Shown here in pieces: positions 8,232 to 17,642 of a DNA stretch of 41,601 bases (position 1 is its first letter; the number at the start of each line of letters is the position of its first letter). Under the pieces are notes generated by a model, which did not search any database, was not told where the DNA came from, and was given only the letters and a program-made list of their open reading frames with translations. Location of the stretch: NCBI GenBank assembly GCA_031273295.1, contig JAISSD010000183.1:1-41601 (forward strand). Direction: 5' to 3'. This DNA is from Prevotella sp. Lineage in GTDB: Bacteria > Bacteroidota > Bacteroidia > Bacteroidales > Dysgonomonadaceae. The position numbers and the translations under genes were made by a program.

Positions 8232-10097
8232 ATGAATAGACAAATCGATATTGTTTGTCGGTTAAAACCGTGTTTTGTAATCTGGTCGACTATTTGGAAT
8301 GAAATTATACAAAAGTCGGATTGTCAGGCTTGGATTATTCCGTTCATCGTTACCGGAATAAGCGACCCCGATAAACTGCAATTGGATTTGAGCTCGCAAT
8401 GCGCCACTTCCTTCAATCAAACAATCCGCCCGGAAATAAAAGTGGAAACGATAGACGGTAAAAATGTATTGCTTGTATTTGTGCCGGAATTGCCTGCTTC
8501 ACAAAAGCCGGTTTATTTCAAAAATACGGGTTTGCCTCGTGGGGCGTACAGACGAATTGGGGCTAGCGACCAACGTTGCTCCGATGATGATTTGTTCATT
8601 TTTTATCATAGGGAAGACGAATTGGATAGTAGTATTATTAAAGATTCGGGGTTGGATGACATAAGCGAAGAAGCTGTTTCCTTGTACCGCAATCTGCGGG
8701 TGAAAGTCAATCCTTATGCAGAGGAGTTGCAATACGGCGACATTGAGTTGTTGCAGTCTCTGGCTTGCCTGAAAAAGGAAGCGGACAAATACTGTCTGAC
8801 GTATGCCGGCTTATTGCTGTTTGGCAAACGGACTTCTCTCCGGCGTTTGCTTCCCATGGTTCGGATAGATTATATCCGGATACCGGGCAATGTATGGATT
8901 GAAGACCCCGAAAACAGGTTTACGACGGTAGATATGCGTGGTTCGTTGCTTGAAATGGTACAAAGAGCTTTCAGTCTTGTTTCTGACGATCTGCCAAAGG
9001 GCTTTTTATTACCCGAAGGAGAACTGCAAGCGGAGAGTATCGGGCTTCCTGCCCGCGTTTTGCGTGAAGCTATAGTCAATGCGTTGATTCACAGAACTTT
9101 CAGAGTCAATCAGCCGATACAGATTATTCGCTATGGCAATCGTATTGAGATTAGTAACCCCGGCTTTTCATTGAAACCGGAAGAGCATCTCGGCATTCCG
9201 GGTTCAGTAACCAGAAATCCCGTTATTGCAACCATATTCCATGAAACTAATTTGGCTGAAACCAAAGGATCGGGTATTCGTACCATGCGCTCATTGATGG
9301 AAAAGGCAAAAATGTCGCCTCCTACTTTTGAGAGTAATCATAGTCTGAACCAATTTACAATCCGTCTCTTATTGCATCATTTCTTGGGGGAGGAAGATGT
9401 GAATTGGCTTGCCGGATTTAAGGCTTTCGACTTGAACGAAAACCAAAAGTGCGCACTGATTTTCATCAGAGAAGTTGGCGCAATAGACAATTCTACCTAT
9501 CGACAGCTAAATGGAGTCGAAATGATCAAAGTTAGGGCAGATTTATACGATTTGAAAAACAGGGAGATCCTCACACAAAAGGGTAAAGGTAAAGCAACTT
9601 ATTATATTCCCGGAGAGGAGTTGATAAAATTGCTACCGACCAAGGCGGAAAGCACACAACCGAATCAGTTCGATGGCTTAACCCCCCAGTTCGATAGCTT
9701 AACCCCCCAGTCTGATGGCTTAACCCCCCAGTCTGATGGCTTAACCCCCCAGTTCGATAGCTTAACCCCCCAGTTTGATGGCTTAACCCCCCAGTTTGAT
9801 GGCTTAACCCCCCAGTTCGATGGCTTAACCCCCCAGTTGCCTATCGAGTTACGGAACAAATTGGAACAATTGAGACAACGGAGCAATAGTAAAGAAGATA
9901 TTATTGTTGTCATTCTTGGATTGTGTGATTGGAAACCTCTAACATTAAATCAATTATCGGATTTAATGGGGCGAAAGGACAAAAAGTATTTGAAAAGCGC
10001 TTATATTACGCCGCTACGCAAACAAGGCAAACTGGAATATACCATTCCTGAAATGCCTAACCATCCCAAACAAGCGTATCGTACTGTAACCAAGTAA
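8232..10097 (+). CDS. AlbA_2 / HATPase_c_4-type DNA-binding regulator with winged-HTH C-terminus; N-terminal AlbA_2 part looks degenerate
   Basis: Start chosen at internal ATG 8232 (ORF opens at 8145). YFKNTGLPRGAYRRIGASDQ, LREAIVNALIHR, IEISNPG, ETKGSGIRTMRSLMEKA motifs are typical of this family. Confidence 0.75.
   Translation: MNRQIDIVCRLKPCFVIWSTIWNEIIQKSDCQAWIIPFIVTGISDPDKLQLDLSSQCATSFNQTIRPEIKVETIDGKNVLLVFVPELPASQKPVYFKNTGLPRGAYRRIGASDQRCSDDDLFIFYHREDELDSSIIKDSGLDDISEEAVSLYRNLRVKVNPYAEELQYGDIELLQSLACLKKEADKYCLTYAGLLLFGKRTSLRRLLPMVRIDYIRIPGNVWIEDPENRFTTVDMRGSLLEMVQRAFSLVSDDLPKGFLLPEGELQAESIGLPARVLREAIVNALIHRTFRVNQPIQIIRYGNRIEISNPGFSLKPEEHLGIPGSVTRNPVIATIFHETNLAETKGSGIRTMRSLMEKAKMSPPTFESNHSLNQFTIRLLLHHFLGEEDVNWLAGFKAFDLNENQKCALIFIREVGAIDNSTYRQLNGVEMIKVRADLYDLKNREILTQKGKGKATYYIPGEELIKLLPTKAESTQPNQFDGLTPQFDSLTPQSDGLTPQSDGLTPQFDSLTPQFDGLTPQFDGLTPQFDGLTPQLPIELRNKLEQLRQRSNSKEDIIVVILGLCDWKPLTLNQLSDLMGRKDKKYLKSAYITPLRKQGKLEYTIPEMPNHPKQAYRTVTK
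9666..9833 (+). repeat. Eight tandem 21-bp coding repeats, Q[FS]D[GS]LTP
   Basis: CAGTTCGATGGCTTAACCCCC x8 (168 bp), in frame. Confidence 0.97.
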
Positions 10098-10166
10098 GTA
10101 AAAACACATCCGGTAGCAAAAGTATCCTTGTCTCGAACCCGGGTTATAAAGCGCCGTCCCTGTGTT

Positions 10167-10727
10167 TTAAAAATGAAAACGGTTTGTCCGTTTTTCATTC
10201 GGCAACTGGCTCCGGTAGGATTCATACACAAAATCCGTAAAGTGGACAATAAAAAATTCCTGCCCCTCCATACCCCTGTACCAGGCCTTGAAATCCTCCG
10301 GGCCAAGCCCCTCGTTTGCGGCGAATTCATTCAGGGCGACAATTTTACCTTCCACCCGGATCCCCGCATCCAGGGACGATAAGAAACTGCCTTTCTGAAC
10401 CCGCATCCTGTTTCGTTTGCTAATAAGCTGATTCGCGGCAGATATGTTACCGGTCAGATAGTAGCAGATGTGCAGCTCCTGCCTGCCCGCGTTGACCAGC
10501 TTCTGAGACCGGGCCCAGTCATCGTCACGGAAGACAATGGCATGGATCTTGGGAGTGTGACGACCGGTAAGTATCCGCCATCTGAAATTGGTCGGTTGTC
10601 CGGCTTTCGGATGCCAGTCGGGAAAGAAAGGATCGAGATACAGCCTTTTGGGACGGTATTTCCACCCGAACAAGCAGAGGACAATGCCCATGTATTGAAG
10701 TATTTTTTGAACGCATCCGTTTTTCAT
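10167..10727 (-). CDS. Uncharacterised ASCH-like / phage-type protein
   Basis: 186 aa; FFPDWHPKAGQPTNFRWRILTGRHTPKIHAI...EGKIVALNEFAANEGLGPEDFKAWYRGMEGQEFFIVHFTDFVY resembles phage ASCH-domain proteins; ATGA overlap with upstream peptidase gene. Confidence 0.55.
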   Translation of the reverse strand: MKNGCVQKILQYMGIVLCLFGWKYRPKRLYLDPFFPDWHPKAGQPTNFRWRILTGRHTPKIHAIVFRDDDWARSQKLVNAGRQELHICYYLTGNISAANQLISKRNRMRVQKGSFLSSLDAGIRVEGKIVALNEFAANEGLGPEDFKAWYRGMEGQEFFIVHFTDFVYESYRSQLPNEKRTNRFHF

Positions 10728-11953
10728 TTTTTATCGGTTTCTCCTGTACCTGAATATAAATATGCGGCGTTGCCGGATCCCTGCGCGTGGTTTTGCGGCT
10801 CGCGGCCCGTATCGTTCGCCCAGTCCAACTTCGCATACGCGTCATTCAACACGGGAAACCGTTCCTGAGGAATGTAAACGGTCAATCCCGAATGACGGCC
10901 TATTGCAAAGCCGTTAAAGCCGATCATAAAAGTCTCGGTCGAGGCTTTCCACACCACACAACCGTTTATCAGGCGGGTCAACTCGTTGCGTTGAGCCTCC
11001 GTCGGCAACAGGCGGGAATAATAATCCTCGAAATCAAAGAACAGGCGGTAGCTACTGTATCTGTCGAAATGCTGTATCTCGGTCAGGCTTGCCTCACTGT
11101 CGGGATCGCAGTTTTTGCGGACGAAAGACGCCAGATCCTTCAGCACGAATGTGCGGATAACCGAAAAGGTAGCCGAACGCTGGTATCCGCTCTGGCTGTT
11201 GAACCACCCGAAAGCTTTCTCTGCGAACTTTTCCATGGGCCTGTCTTCTTCAAACAGGCAAACGGTGGCTGCGGGATAGATCTCCGTAAAGCCGGGAGAC
11301 ACAATCTCTGCGCTCGAAGCAAGAATACAGTCCGTCTTGTCTCCAAGCTGGTAAGCCACTTCAATCCCCGACATAAAGCAGGCCTCGAAGACGATATACT
11401 CGAACATCCCGTCAGGAATGGCCGCCGCCAGGTCCGTCAACTCCATCTCCCGCCCCTGGTCGGCCAACACGGATTTGGGATTGGTCAGTGTCTTTTCGGG
11501 CAACCAGCCCGAAGCATGGGAAAAGACCAGTAGCCCGTAACGGTTGTTGGGATATAATCTTCGCACATCAGCGATGACGGAAGCAAAGGTCGCGCTGTCG
11601 GCGGAATTGTCTTCCCCGTACTCCCGGATCTCCATTGTTTTGGATTGTCCTCCGTCGGTGTAAACCTCCAGCAAGCGGGGAGGCCCGTCTGCCGGATCGA
11701 TGTATATCAGCAACCGGCCCTGCAAATTATCCTGAACATGCGAGGTATAACCCTGTCGCAAGGCTTCGGCTTTGGCATAGGCTTCCCCCGACAGGTTGTT
11801 GTCTCCGCCAAGATATGCCAATACGACCCTGCCTGAACCGGCAGGGGTATTCTCTTCCACCTTGCTGCACGAAGCCGGCGCCGCAACGAAAAGAGCAAAC
11901 AAGGCAATGTATGGCAGTATTTTCAAAATTGTATGTTTTCTTCTTCCGGTCAT
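10724..11953 (-). CDS. Clostripain-family (C11) cysteine peptidase, predicted lipoprotein
   Basis: 409 aa; lipobox-like APASC; VVLAYLGGDNNLS, YGLLVFSHASGW, EYIVFEACFMSGIEVAYQLGDKTDCILASSAEI (His/Cys catalytic motifs). Confidence 0.88.
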   Translation of the reverse strand: MTGRRKHTILKILPYIALFALFVAAPASCSKVEENTPAGSGRVVLAYLGGDNNLSGEAYAKAEALRQGYTSHVQDNLQGRLLIYIDPADGPPRLLEVYTDGGQSKTMEIREYGEDNSADSATFASVIADVRRLYPNNRYGLLVFSHASGWLPEKTLTNPKSVLADQGREMELTDLAAAIPDGMFEYIVFEACFMSGIEVAYQLGDKTDCILASSAEIVSPGFTEIYPAATVCLFEEDRPMEKFAEKAFGWFNSQSGYQRSATFSVIRTFVLKDLASFVRKNCDPDSEASLTEIQHFDRYSSYRLFFDFEDYYSRLLPTEAQRNELTRLINGCVVWKASTETFMIGFNGFAIGRHSGLTVYIPQERFPVLNDAYAKLDWANDTGREPQNHAQGSGNAAYLYSGTGETDKK

Positions 11954-12454
11954 TGTTCAAATTCACGCTCTTATATGTTATTTCACTATTTGTTTTTTAA
12001 CCCGCCTCCTTGTTTTCAAAGGAGAGAAACTGTATACCGGGACTTCTATTCCGGCTTTTCACCTTATTTTGTGCAGGTACGCCTGCATTTTTCCATTAGC
12101 CAAAACAAGTCTAAATGACTGACCGGATGTATTTCCGTCTTCGCCCATGCCGTAGCTTGTGGTTGGTACGGCAAATCTACTGCTTTGGAATGAAACGGCA
12201 AGGGAGTTACTCGTTTTTTTTAGTCGGTCGGTAGCGATATTATTTCCAAACGGGCTTTTTTGTCGCGCTATCGCTGTCCGAACCTTGATTTACAAAATTA
12301 TTTGTTTGTGTATCCTGCGGGGAAAAGGAGAGGGGGCGTATTGTTTTTTCTACCGGTATGCAAGTCTTGCGGACTATCCTTTGCTCCTGTTGTAACAAGG
12401 GATTGCAACCCCTTGTCAATGCAGAGAGAGTAAAGGCCGAATGTCTTTACCGGA

Positions 12455-12874
12455 TCATATCTGTTCATTTCTTCGTTCCATGGTGCGTGCCAGAAACCCG
12501 ATGCCGCTGATGAGCAGGAAAAACAGAAGCTTTGGCGACCGGATACCAAAAAGCGTCACGTCTTCGCCGTGGCGGTTAAAGAAGGGACGATATATGCCGC
12601 CGTTTGTGTTGACGGACGCGCCTCCGGCTTTACAAGAAGCTTGCTCGCCCTGTATGTCCGGCTTTGTGAGATCTCCGGCAGGCGCAGGCTCGTTGCCGGC
12701 ATACTCTGTTTCTTCTCCGAAACCCGTTTCAACAGGAACACCGCGTATATCCCCGTACCCGTCCGCAGGATTGTGCGCTTCGCAGACACAAGAGGCCGGC
12801 AATCCGGCGTCTCCGCACGATTCGAAACACAGGAACATAGCGGTTATCAATCCATACAATAGCATCAGTTTCAT
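12455..12874 (-). CDS. Small predicted lipoprotein with C-terminal hydrophobic segment
   Basis: Internal start MKLMLLYGLITAMFLCFESCGDAG (lipobox-like ESC); C-terminal SPKLLFFLLISGIGFLARTMERRNEQI. Confidence 0.5.
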   Translation of the reverse strand: MKLMLLYGLITAMFLCFESCGDAGLPASCVCEAHNPADGYGDIRGVPVETGFGEETEYAGNEPAPAGDLTKPDIQGEQASCKAGGASVNTNGGIYRPFFNRHGEDVTLFGIRSPKLLFFLLISGIGFLARTMERRNEQI

Positions 12875-12921
12875 GTTTTCATTTAACCTCCTCCTCCGTC
12901 GCAGGGAACTGAATCGTACAC

Positions 12922-12965
12922 TGCATCCGTCGAGAGCCAATTGCAATTGGCTCTCGACGGATGCA
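12922..12965. repeat. 44-bp perfect palindrome
   Basis: TGCATCCGTCGAGAGCCAATTG|CAATTGGCTCTCGACGGATGCA, no spacer, no mismatches. Confidence 0.97.
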
Positions 12966-13153
12966 ATACCGTTAGATCCGAAAGAACGGATACAAACTTT
13001 ACAGACTTCAATAACCTTGCACTTACCGGTCGTTTCTGTTGATTGCTTCCCCGCTTATGGATAAACTATCCCGGTGACAACAGTCCTTCCGGTATCCCTC
13101 AACCGGTCATTGATCCGTATTTTATTCTTTCTTCCATTGAGAGCAGACCATTT

Positions 13154-14911
13154 TTACCAAACTACCGTATAATTTATATCGTCAAATTCTTTGTCGAGGC
13201 TGGTGAATTTTATTGTCGGAGCTGTGGCTGTGGCTACGGTTTTCTGGATTGATACATTTGCTGTATTGGAATTGGTGGTGTTCCAGGTACCGTACCAGTC
13301 AAATTCAGCGCCGGTTGTCAGCAATAGCCATCCTGTCCCGGAGTTTGGCGTCGCAGTCCATGGGGCCTTGTAGGTAACCTCGAAGGTTTTTATCCCTGTC
13401 GCCGAGCCGACGGAGGTTACTGCTGGATTCGTAACTACGATCGCCCTGCCCTTATATTGGTAGATCTCAATTTTCTTTTCGAAGTTGATCGCTTTCAAGG
13501 TGATAGAGCCTGTGCGAGACGCAGGGCCAGTGTCAAGGTCAATTGCAGCCAGGCTGAAAGACAGGTTGCCGTTGCCGGTTATGGGGCTGGCGCTGGTTGG
13601 CGATACATTTGTTATCCAGTTGTCGCTGGTTGAGGCCGACCACTTAACGCTACTCGGTGCGGTCACGGCGAGTGTGCGACTTTTGGCTGTACCGTCATAA
13701 CGCAGTTGCGTCTTGTCGATTTTCAGCTTGTCGTCATCTTTGACCGCCACGCCCAAAACGGACAGATTCCAGTCCTCGATATGGGCCTCCACTTTTACGG
13801 CCTCGTCGAATGCAGTCTGCTGGTTTGGCGCACCGTTGTAGGTAACATCCTGTATCGTGATGGTGTAGAGATGGTTGCGCAGAATGTCGCCGTAGCTTTT
13901 CGGGTTGGTTATTGCGTTTCCGCTGCCATCGAATTCGGGAATGTCCACCCGGTAATAGCTTACTTCACTTGCGCCATTGTATTTTCCTCCCACTATAATG
14001 GCGGTGGCATGTTTTTTGTCAGCTGCCGTAACGACGCCCGCAGCCTCGAATGTATAAATGCTGTGCGTTATTGCATCAGGGGAGGAGGCGGTTTTGTTGT
14101 AGTTCTCTGTTGGCGTTAATTCAGTACCTGTGCCGGTCGGTATCCAGGCTTTTTTTGCTGTATTTTCCGGATTTGTTGTACTCCAGAAATTGCTATCCCC
14201 GTCCTTGTAAGAGATGTGTCCTTTGGTTTTGCGGTTGAAGATACAGGCGTTCACCAGCGTGAATTTACTTGAAAGTATATCGCTTTTCAGCTTGACGTCG
14301 ATACGCGCCAGCATACGTATCATTGGAATCGGGTTTGCAATCTGACTGCCTGATACGCCTAACGTGGCGGTTTCGTCGGTGTTGTTGAATATTATCGCAT
14401 TAGTGACGGCGGCCATCGGTATGTATTTTATATCGGAGGCGCCATTAATTTTGGCAGGCCATTCACCGGAATGAGTGACAGTCAGCTTTTCCAATGCATC
14501 GGGAAGCTTATCGGCGCTTGATAGATTTGACGCTGCAATCTCGGCATTGCAGTTAGCCAGAATAACAAAACGTTGACTGCTGCCGCTGTACCGCCTCATT
14601 TGAGCATTGAAACTGCCGCCTGGTATAATTGCGCCTGCCCGCGAGTAATTGTAATAAAAATTTCCTCCCCTGGTGTTGTCTTTGACAAATGCCAGTACGG
14701 TGATCTCGTTTATCTTCTGTTCATCATCTCCAGTCATGGCATAGGCAGTGGCGCCCTGCATATCGGCGGGCAATGCCAGACGGAATGTTACTTCTTTTTC
14801 TTCGGATTCCGGTAGTATTGTATCATAATTCTCGTCTATGCACGAAGTACCCGGCAAAATGACGGTAGCCAGTAACAGGAGGCCTATTGTTATGTTGTGT
14901 ATTCGGTTCAT
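13154..14911 (-). CDS. Fimbrillin (FimA/Mfa-like) protein with C-terminal BACON-like domains
   Basis: 585 aa lipoprotein (LPGTSC); fimbrillin-like N-terminus; KTQLRYDGTAKSRTLAVTAPSSVKWSASTSDNWI... BACON-type repeats. Confidence 0.7.
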   Translation of the reverse strand: MNRIHNITIGLLLLATVILPGTSCIDENYDTILPESEEKEVTFRLALPADMQGATAYAMTGDDEQKINEITVLAFVKDNTRGGNFYYNYSRAGAIIPGGSFNAQMRRYSGSSQRFVILANCNAEIAASNLSSADKLPDALEKLTVTHSGEWPAKINGASDIKYIPMAAVTNAIIFNNTDETATLGVSGSQIANPIPMIRMLARIDVKLKSDILSSKFTLVNACIFNRKTKGHISYKDGDSNFWSTTNPENTAKKAWIPTGTGTELTPTENYNKTASSPDAITHSIYTFEAAGVVTAADKKHATAIIVGGKYNGASEVSYYRVDIPEFDGSGNAITNPKSYGDILRNHLYTITIQDVTYNGAPNQQTAFDEAVKVEAHIEDWNLSVLGVAVKDDDKLKIDKTQLRYDGTAKSRTLAVTAPSSVKWSASTSDNWITNVSPTSASPITGNGNLSFSLAAIDLDTGPASRTGSITLKAINFEKKIEIYQYKGRAIVVTNPAVTSVGSATGIKTFEVTYKAPWTATPNSGTGWLLLTTGAEFDWYGTWNTTNSNTANVSIQKTVATATAPTIKFTSLDKEFDDINYTVVW

Positions 14912-14972
14912 TTATACAAGAAAAAATTATAACTACTTATAGTGAAAAACCTTCTATAATATCTTTTTTTAG

Positions 14973-15929
14973 TTACAATCCCGGCGTGACGGGCGCGCTT
15001 TCCCATCCCACAAGGGTGACCGTGATATCGTTAACGTCCACAAAAGAGATCTGTATCGAAATGCGGGCTTCCTCCCCGTCGACGATTGCAATGTTGTTGT
15101 CCTTTATGAATTTTTCCAGGTCGAGACTGTATAGCGCCGTGTCGTCGCCGGCGTTGTCAATTACGTCTATGGTAACCGGGTTGTCATTACCGAAGCGCAG
15201 CACGTCGCAACGCGCGCTCGCTGTTTTGTTCTTTGTATCCACTACCACCTGCGGGTAGTAGTCTACAAAATCTCCCAATATTTTCATGTCGAAATCATAC
15301 GCCGCTTTCAGGTTGCCGATTCGTATGACGGGATAATCCTGCGGAAGCGTTTCCGCCTTTGTGTTCGGCAATTCCAAAACCGTCACTTTCAGTTTGATAT
15401 GGGCCGGCTTGAAAAGCACCGGCACCCGTAAATCCTGATATTGCACTTTGGTGAATGTCACCTTCCCGTAATAGAGGGAGTCGTTGGTGGGTATCGCATT
15501 ACCGGGAGCATAGGTCAACGCCCCGTTGTAATTGGGGTGGTAAACTCTGCCTTGTCCCATATTGCATCCTTCGGCAAAGCCGTCTATTTTTGTGTCGTGG
15601 AAAGCGTTTCCCCAGCAAACAGCCGTATAGGTACCCGGAGGAAGCGCCAGGGTTACATCCTGTGGCGTTTTCATGATCTTTTCCAGCACGAAGTTGCCCT
15701 CGCTGTCGAAAATACCGGTAGTGACCTGCCCGATGTTGTCGGGAAAGCTAACGCTGTCGTCGTCGTCCGGATCCGGATTCGGAACGTTCAGGTAACTGAA
15801 TACCAGCACGGTGTTCTGGTCGGGCGGGCAATTACTCAGGTCTTCGCCTATCTCGCAGCCCGTGAACAGTAGCGCTGCTATTGCCGTCAGCATGGAAAAT
15901 ATATTTACCCTGATTCCTGTTCGTTTCAT
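14973..15929 (-). CDS. FimB/Mfa2-family fimbrial anchor lipoprotein
   Basis: Start at internal Met (MKRTGIRVNIFSMLTAIAALLFTGCEIGEDLSNCPP); family-typical GEDLSNCP and TAVCWGN motifs. Confidence 0.85.
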   Translation of the reverse strand: MKRTGIRVNIFSMLTAIAALLFTGCEIGEDLSNCPPDQNTVLVFSYLNVPNPDPDDDDSVSFPDNIGQVTTGIFDSEGNFVLEKIMKTPQDVTLALPPGTYTAVCWGNAFHDTKIDGFAEGCNMGQGRVYHPNYNGALTYAPGNAIPTNDSLYYGKVTFTKVQYQDLRVPVLFKPAHIKLKVTVLELPNTKAETLPQDYPVIRIGNLKAAYDFDMKILGDFVDYYPQVVVDTKNKTASARCDVLRFGNDNPVTIDVIDNAGDDTALYSLDLEKFIKDNNIAIVDGEEARISIQISFVDVNDITVTLVGWESAPVTPGL

Positions 15930-15962
15930 TATATGCATGGTTAGATTACAACACTTCCCCAT

Positions 15963-15982
15963 CCCCCTCCTTTTGGAGGGGG
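15963..15982. terminator. Hairpin CCCCCTCC-TTTT-GGAGGGGG between fimbrillin and FimB/Mfa2 genes
   Basis: Perfect 8-bp stem, 4-nt loop; no clear T tract on either strand. Confidence 0.4.
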
Positions 15983-16060
15983 CCTCTTCCCCATGTTGCC
16001 GGGGAAACGGGAGGGAGTGTTTGTTCTTGATTTTTATTGAAGACTGGTCTTCTTTTCTTT

Positions 16061-17272
16061 TTAGAATACAGGATCTATATTTTGGGGCGCCCAGTTTTGT
16101 ACTGACACGGTAGCAGTTACGCTTGTTTGAGAGTTTCCACCCGGTATTGGCTCATCTTGGAGGTCGCTCGCGTCAAACTGTACATTTGAAATTATATATA
16201 CTTTACCGGCTTCGAAATATGGGACAATATCCCCGCCTGTGGTATTTTTATAGTTGGTCACGACCAAGTATTTTGTGTTGCCTGAGTACAGTAATTTGAA
16301 AACGATTATCGGAACCGCTCCGAATTGGAAGCTATCCGTAACTCCGTCAATCACCGTGTACATCATATTACCTACATATGTACCTTGACTATCCTTCTTT
16401 TGTGCGGGAACAACGCTAAAGCCCCATTTATTTGTTGGTGTATATGCCGCTGCTCCGGTTTTTCCCGTAAAATGAATGTGGAAGTTGGGATCATAACCAG
16501 TACTCCACACGGTAGCGTCGAAAGCGTATTTGATTGCATTAGTATCATAAGGATATTTGCCAGGATCGATACTAATCATTTTAAAAGTATTATTAATAAA
16601 GATATCCGTTAGCTCAAAGTTCGCTGTTGGCACTTTGTGTTCAATTCCGCTTAACTCCATACGGGCGACAGCCGGCTTTAGTACAATGGACACAGGCGTG
16701 ATTGAACCTACTACCGGCGTAAATGTTCCTTTAGCAAACAAGTGGAGATGATTTACAGGGTCTTGTTGGTCTGCTATTTTAAACATCAGTGTTTTGAGTG
16801 TTGCAACTGTTGTTGCTCCATCGGTGATAGTAACAGTCGATCCGGCTTCATTAGTCACAGGGCCTGCTGCTCCGGAGCCACTAGACTCTATATTCCCAAT
16901 GGCGTAATAAGTAGTGGCTGTGAGGGGGATGTCTCGGACTAACTTGCTTGCTCCAGCTGTTATCTCACTCATATTCGCTGAAGAAACTGTCACTGTGCGC
17001 CAGACGGTATTATTAGTATCATCATCATCATCATCACTATCTGTAAAATAGATAATCACATCATGGAGATCCGGGTTTTTATCCTCATAGCTTACCACAT
17101 CGTCTGGCGCATAAGCATAAGTGGAAGCTCCGGGTACAGCCACTTTCAGACTTATAGTCTGCGTACCTGTGGCAAGCTCGTCCACAGGAGTGTCTACGTC
17201 GGCATTGCTACAAGCAGTTGCGCCCAATGCCAGCACAAGCGCCATGCTTAAATAACTGAATAATTTTTTCAT
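16061..17272 (-). CDS. Mfa1-like major fimbrial subunit
   Basis: 403 aa; MKKLFSYLSMALVLALGATACSNAD lipoprotein signal; overall fimbrillin pattern with C-terminal ATVSVQNWAPQNIDPVF strand. Confidence 0.82.
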   Translation of the reverse strand: MKKLFSYLSMALVLALGATACSNADVDTPVDELATGTQTISLKVAVPGASTYAYAPDDVVSYEDKNPDLHDVIIYFTDSDDDDDDTNNTVWRTVTVSSANMSEITAGASKLVRDIPLTATTYYAIGNIESSGSGAAGPVTNEAGSTVTITDGATTVATLKTLMFKIADQQDPVNHLHLFAKGTFTPVVGSITPVSIVLKPAVARMELSGIEHKVPTANFELTDIFINNTFKMISIDPGKYPYDTNAIKYAFDATVWSTGYDPNFHIHFTGKTGAAAYTPTNKWGFSVVPAQKKDSQGTYVGNMMYTVIDGVTDSFQFGAVPIIVFKLLYSGNTKYLVVTNYKNTTGGDIVPYFEAGKVYIISNVQFDASDLQDEPIPGGNSQTSVTATVSVQNWAPQNIDPVF

Positions 17273-17642
17273 CTTGTTTTTAATTTAAATGGTTTTTTAA
17301 AAATTAATAATTAAAATAATTTTCGTTCTCTTTGTTTATAGATTCATGTCTCATTGTGTTTTGCTCTCATTTTGATACATCTCCCCAATCCTTCCAAAAG
17401 GGCAGTCGCCAACTGTCTCCCCTCAAACGGGAGAGGAATAGTCCCTCTAAAGGAAGCGCCAAGGGGTGTTATTTTTCGTCTTTTCATTTTTTCATGTCAT
17501 GCCGCCTTTTCAAGGCGAATCTATTCCAATCCTGTCCGTAATCCGGAGCGTTGTCCGGTCTGTATTTTTGTATTGCCATGTCAGGTTTACAAGCTTGAAA
17601 TCCCGGTTCTTTTCCAACTTCGCCAAAGAAGCAGGCTTGTCA

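Noticed and set aside
9666-9833. CRISPR array
   Set aside because: Repeats are contiguous, in frame and without spacers; coding tandem repeat.
9665-9913. Antisense ORF (NWGVKPS repeats) opposite the AlbA_2 regulator
   Set aside because: Arises only because the 21-bp repeat is open on both strands; the sense frame has recognisable domains.
12298-12549. ORF MVSGRQSFCFSCSSAASG... downstream of the small lipoprotein gene
   Set aside because: Overlaps the lipoprotein C-terminus in another frame; no domain or signal evidence.
12922-12965. Palindrome as an intrinsic terminator
   Set aside because: No T-tract on either strand and no loop; function left open.
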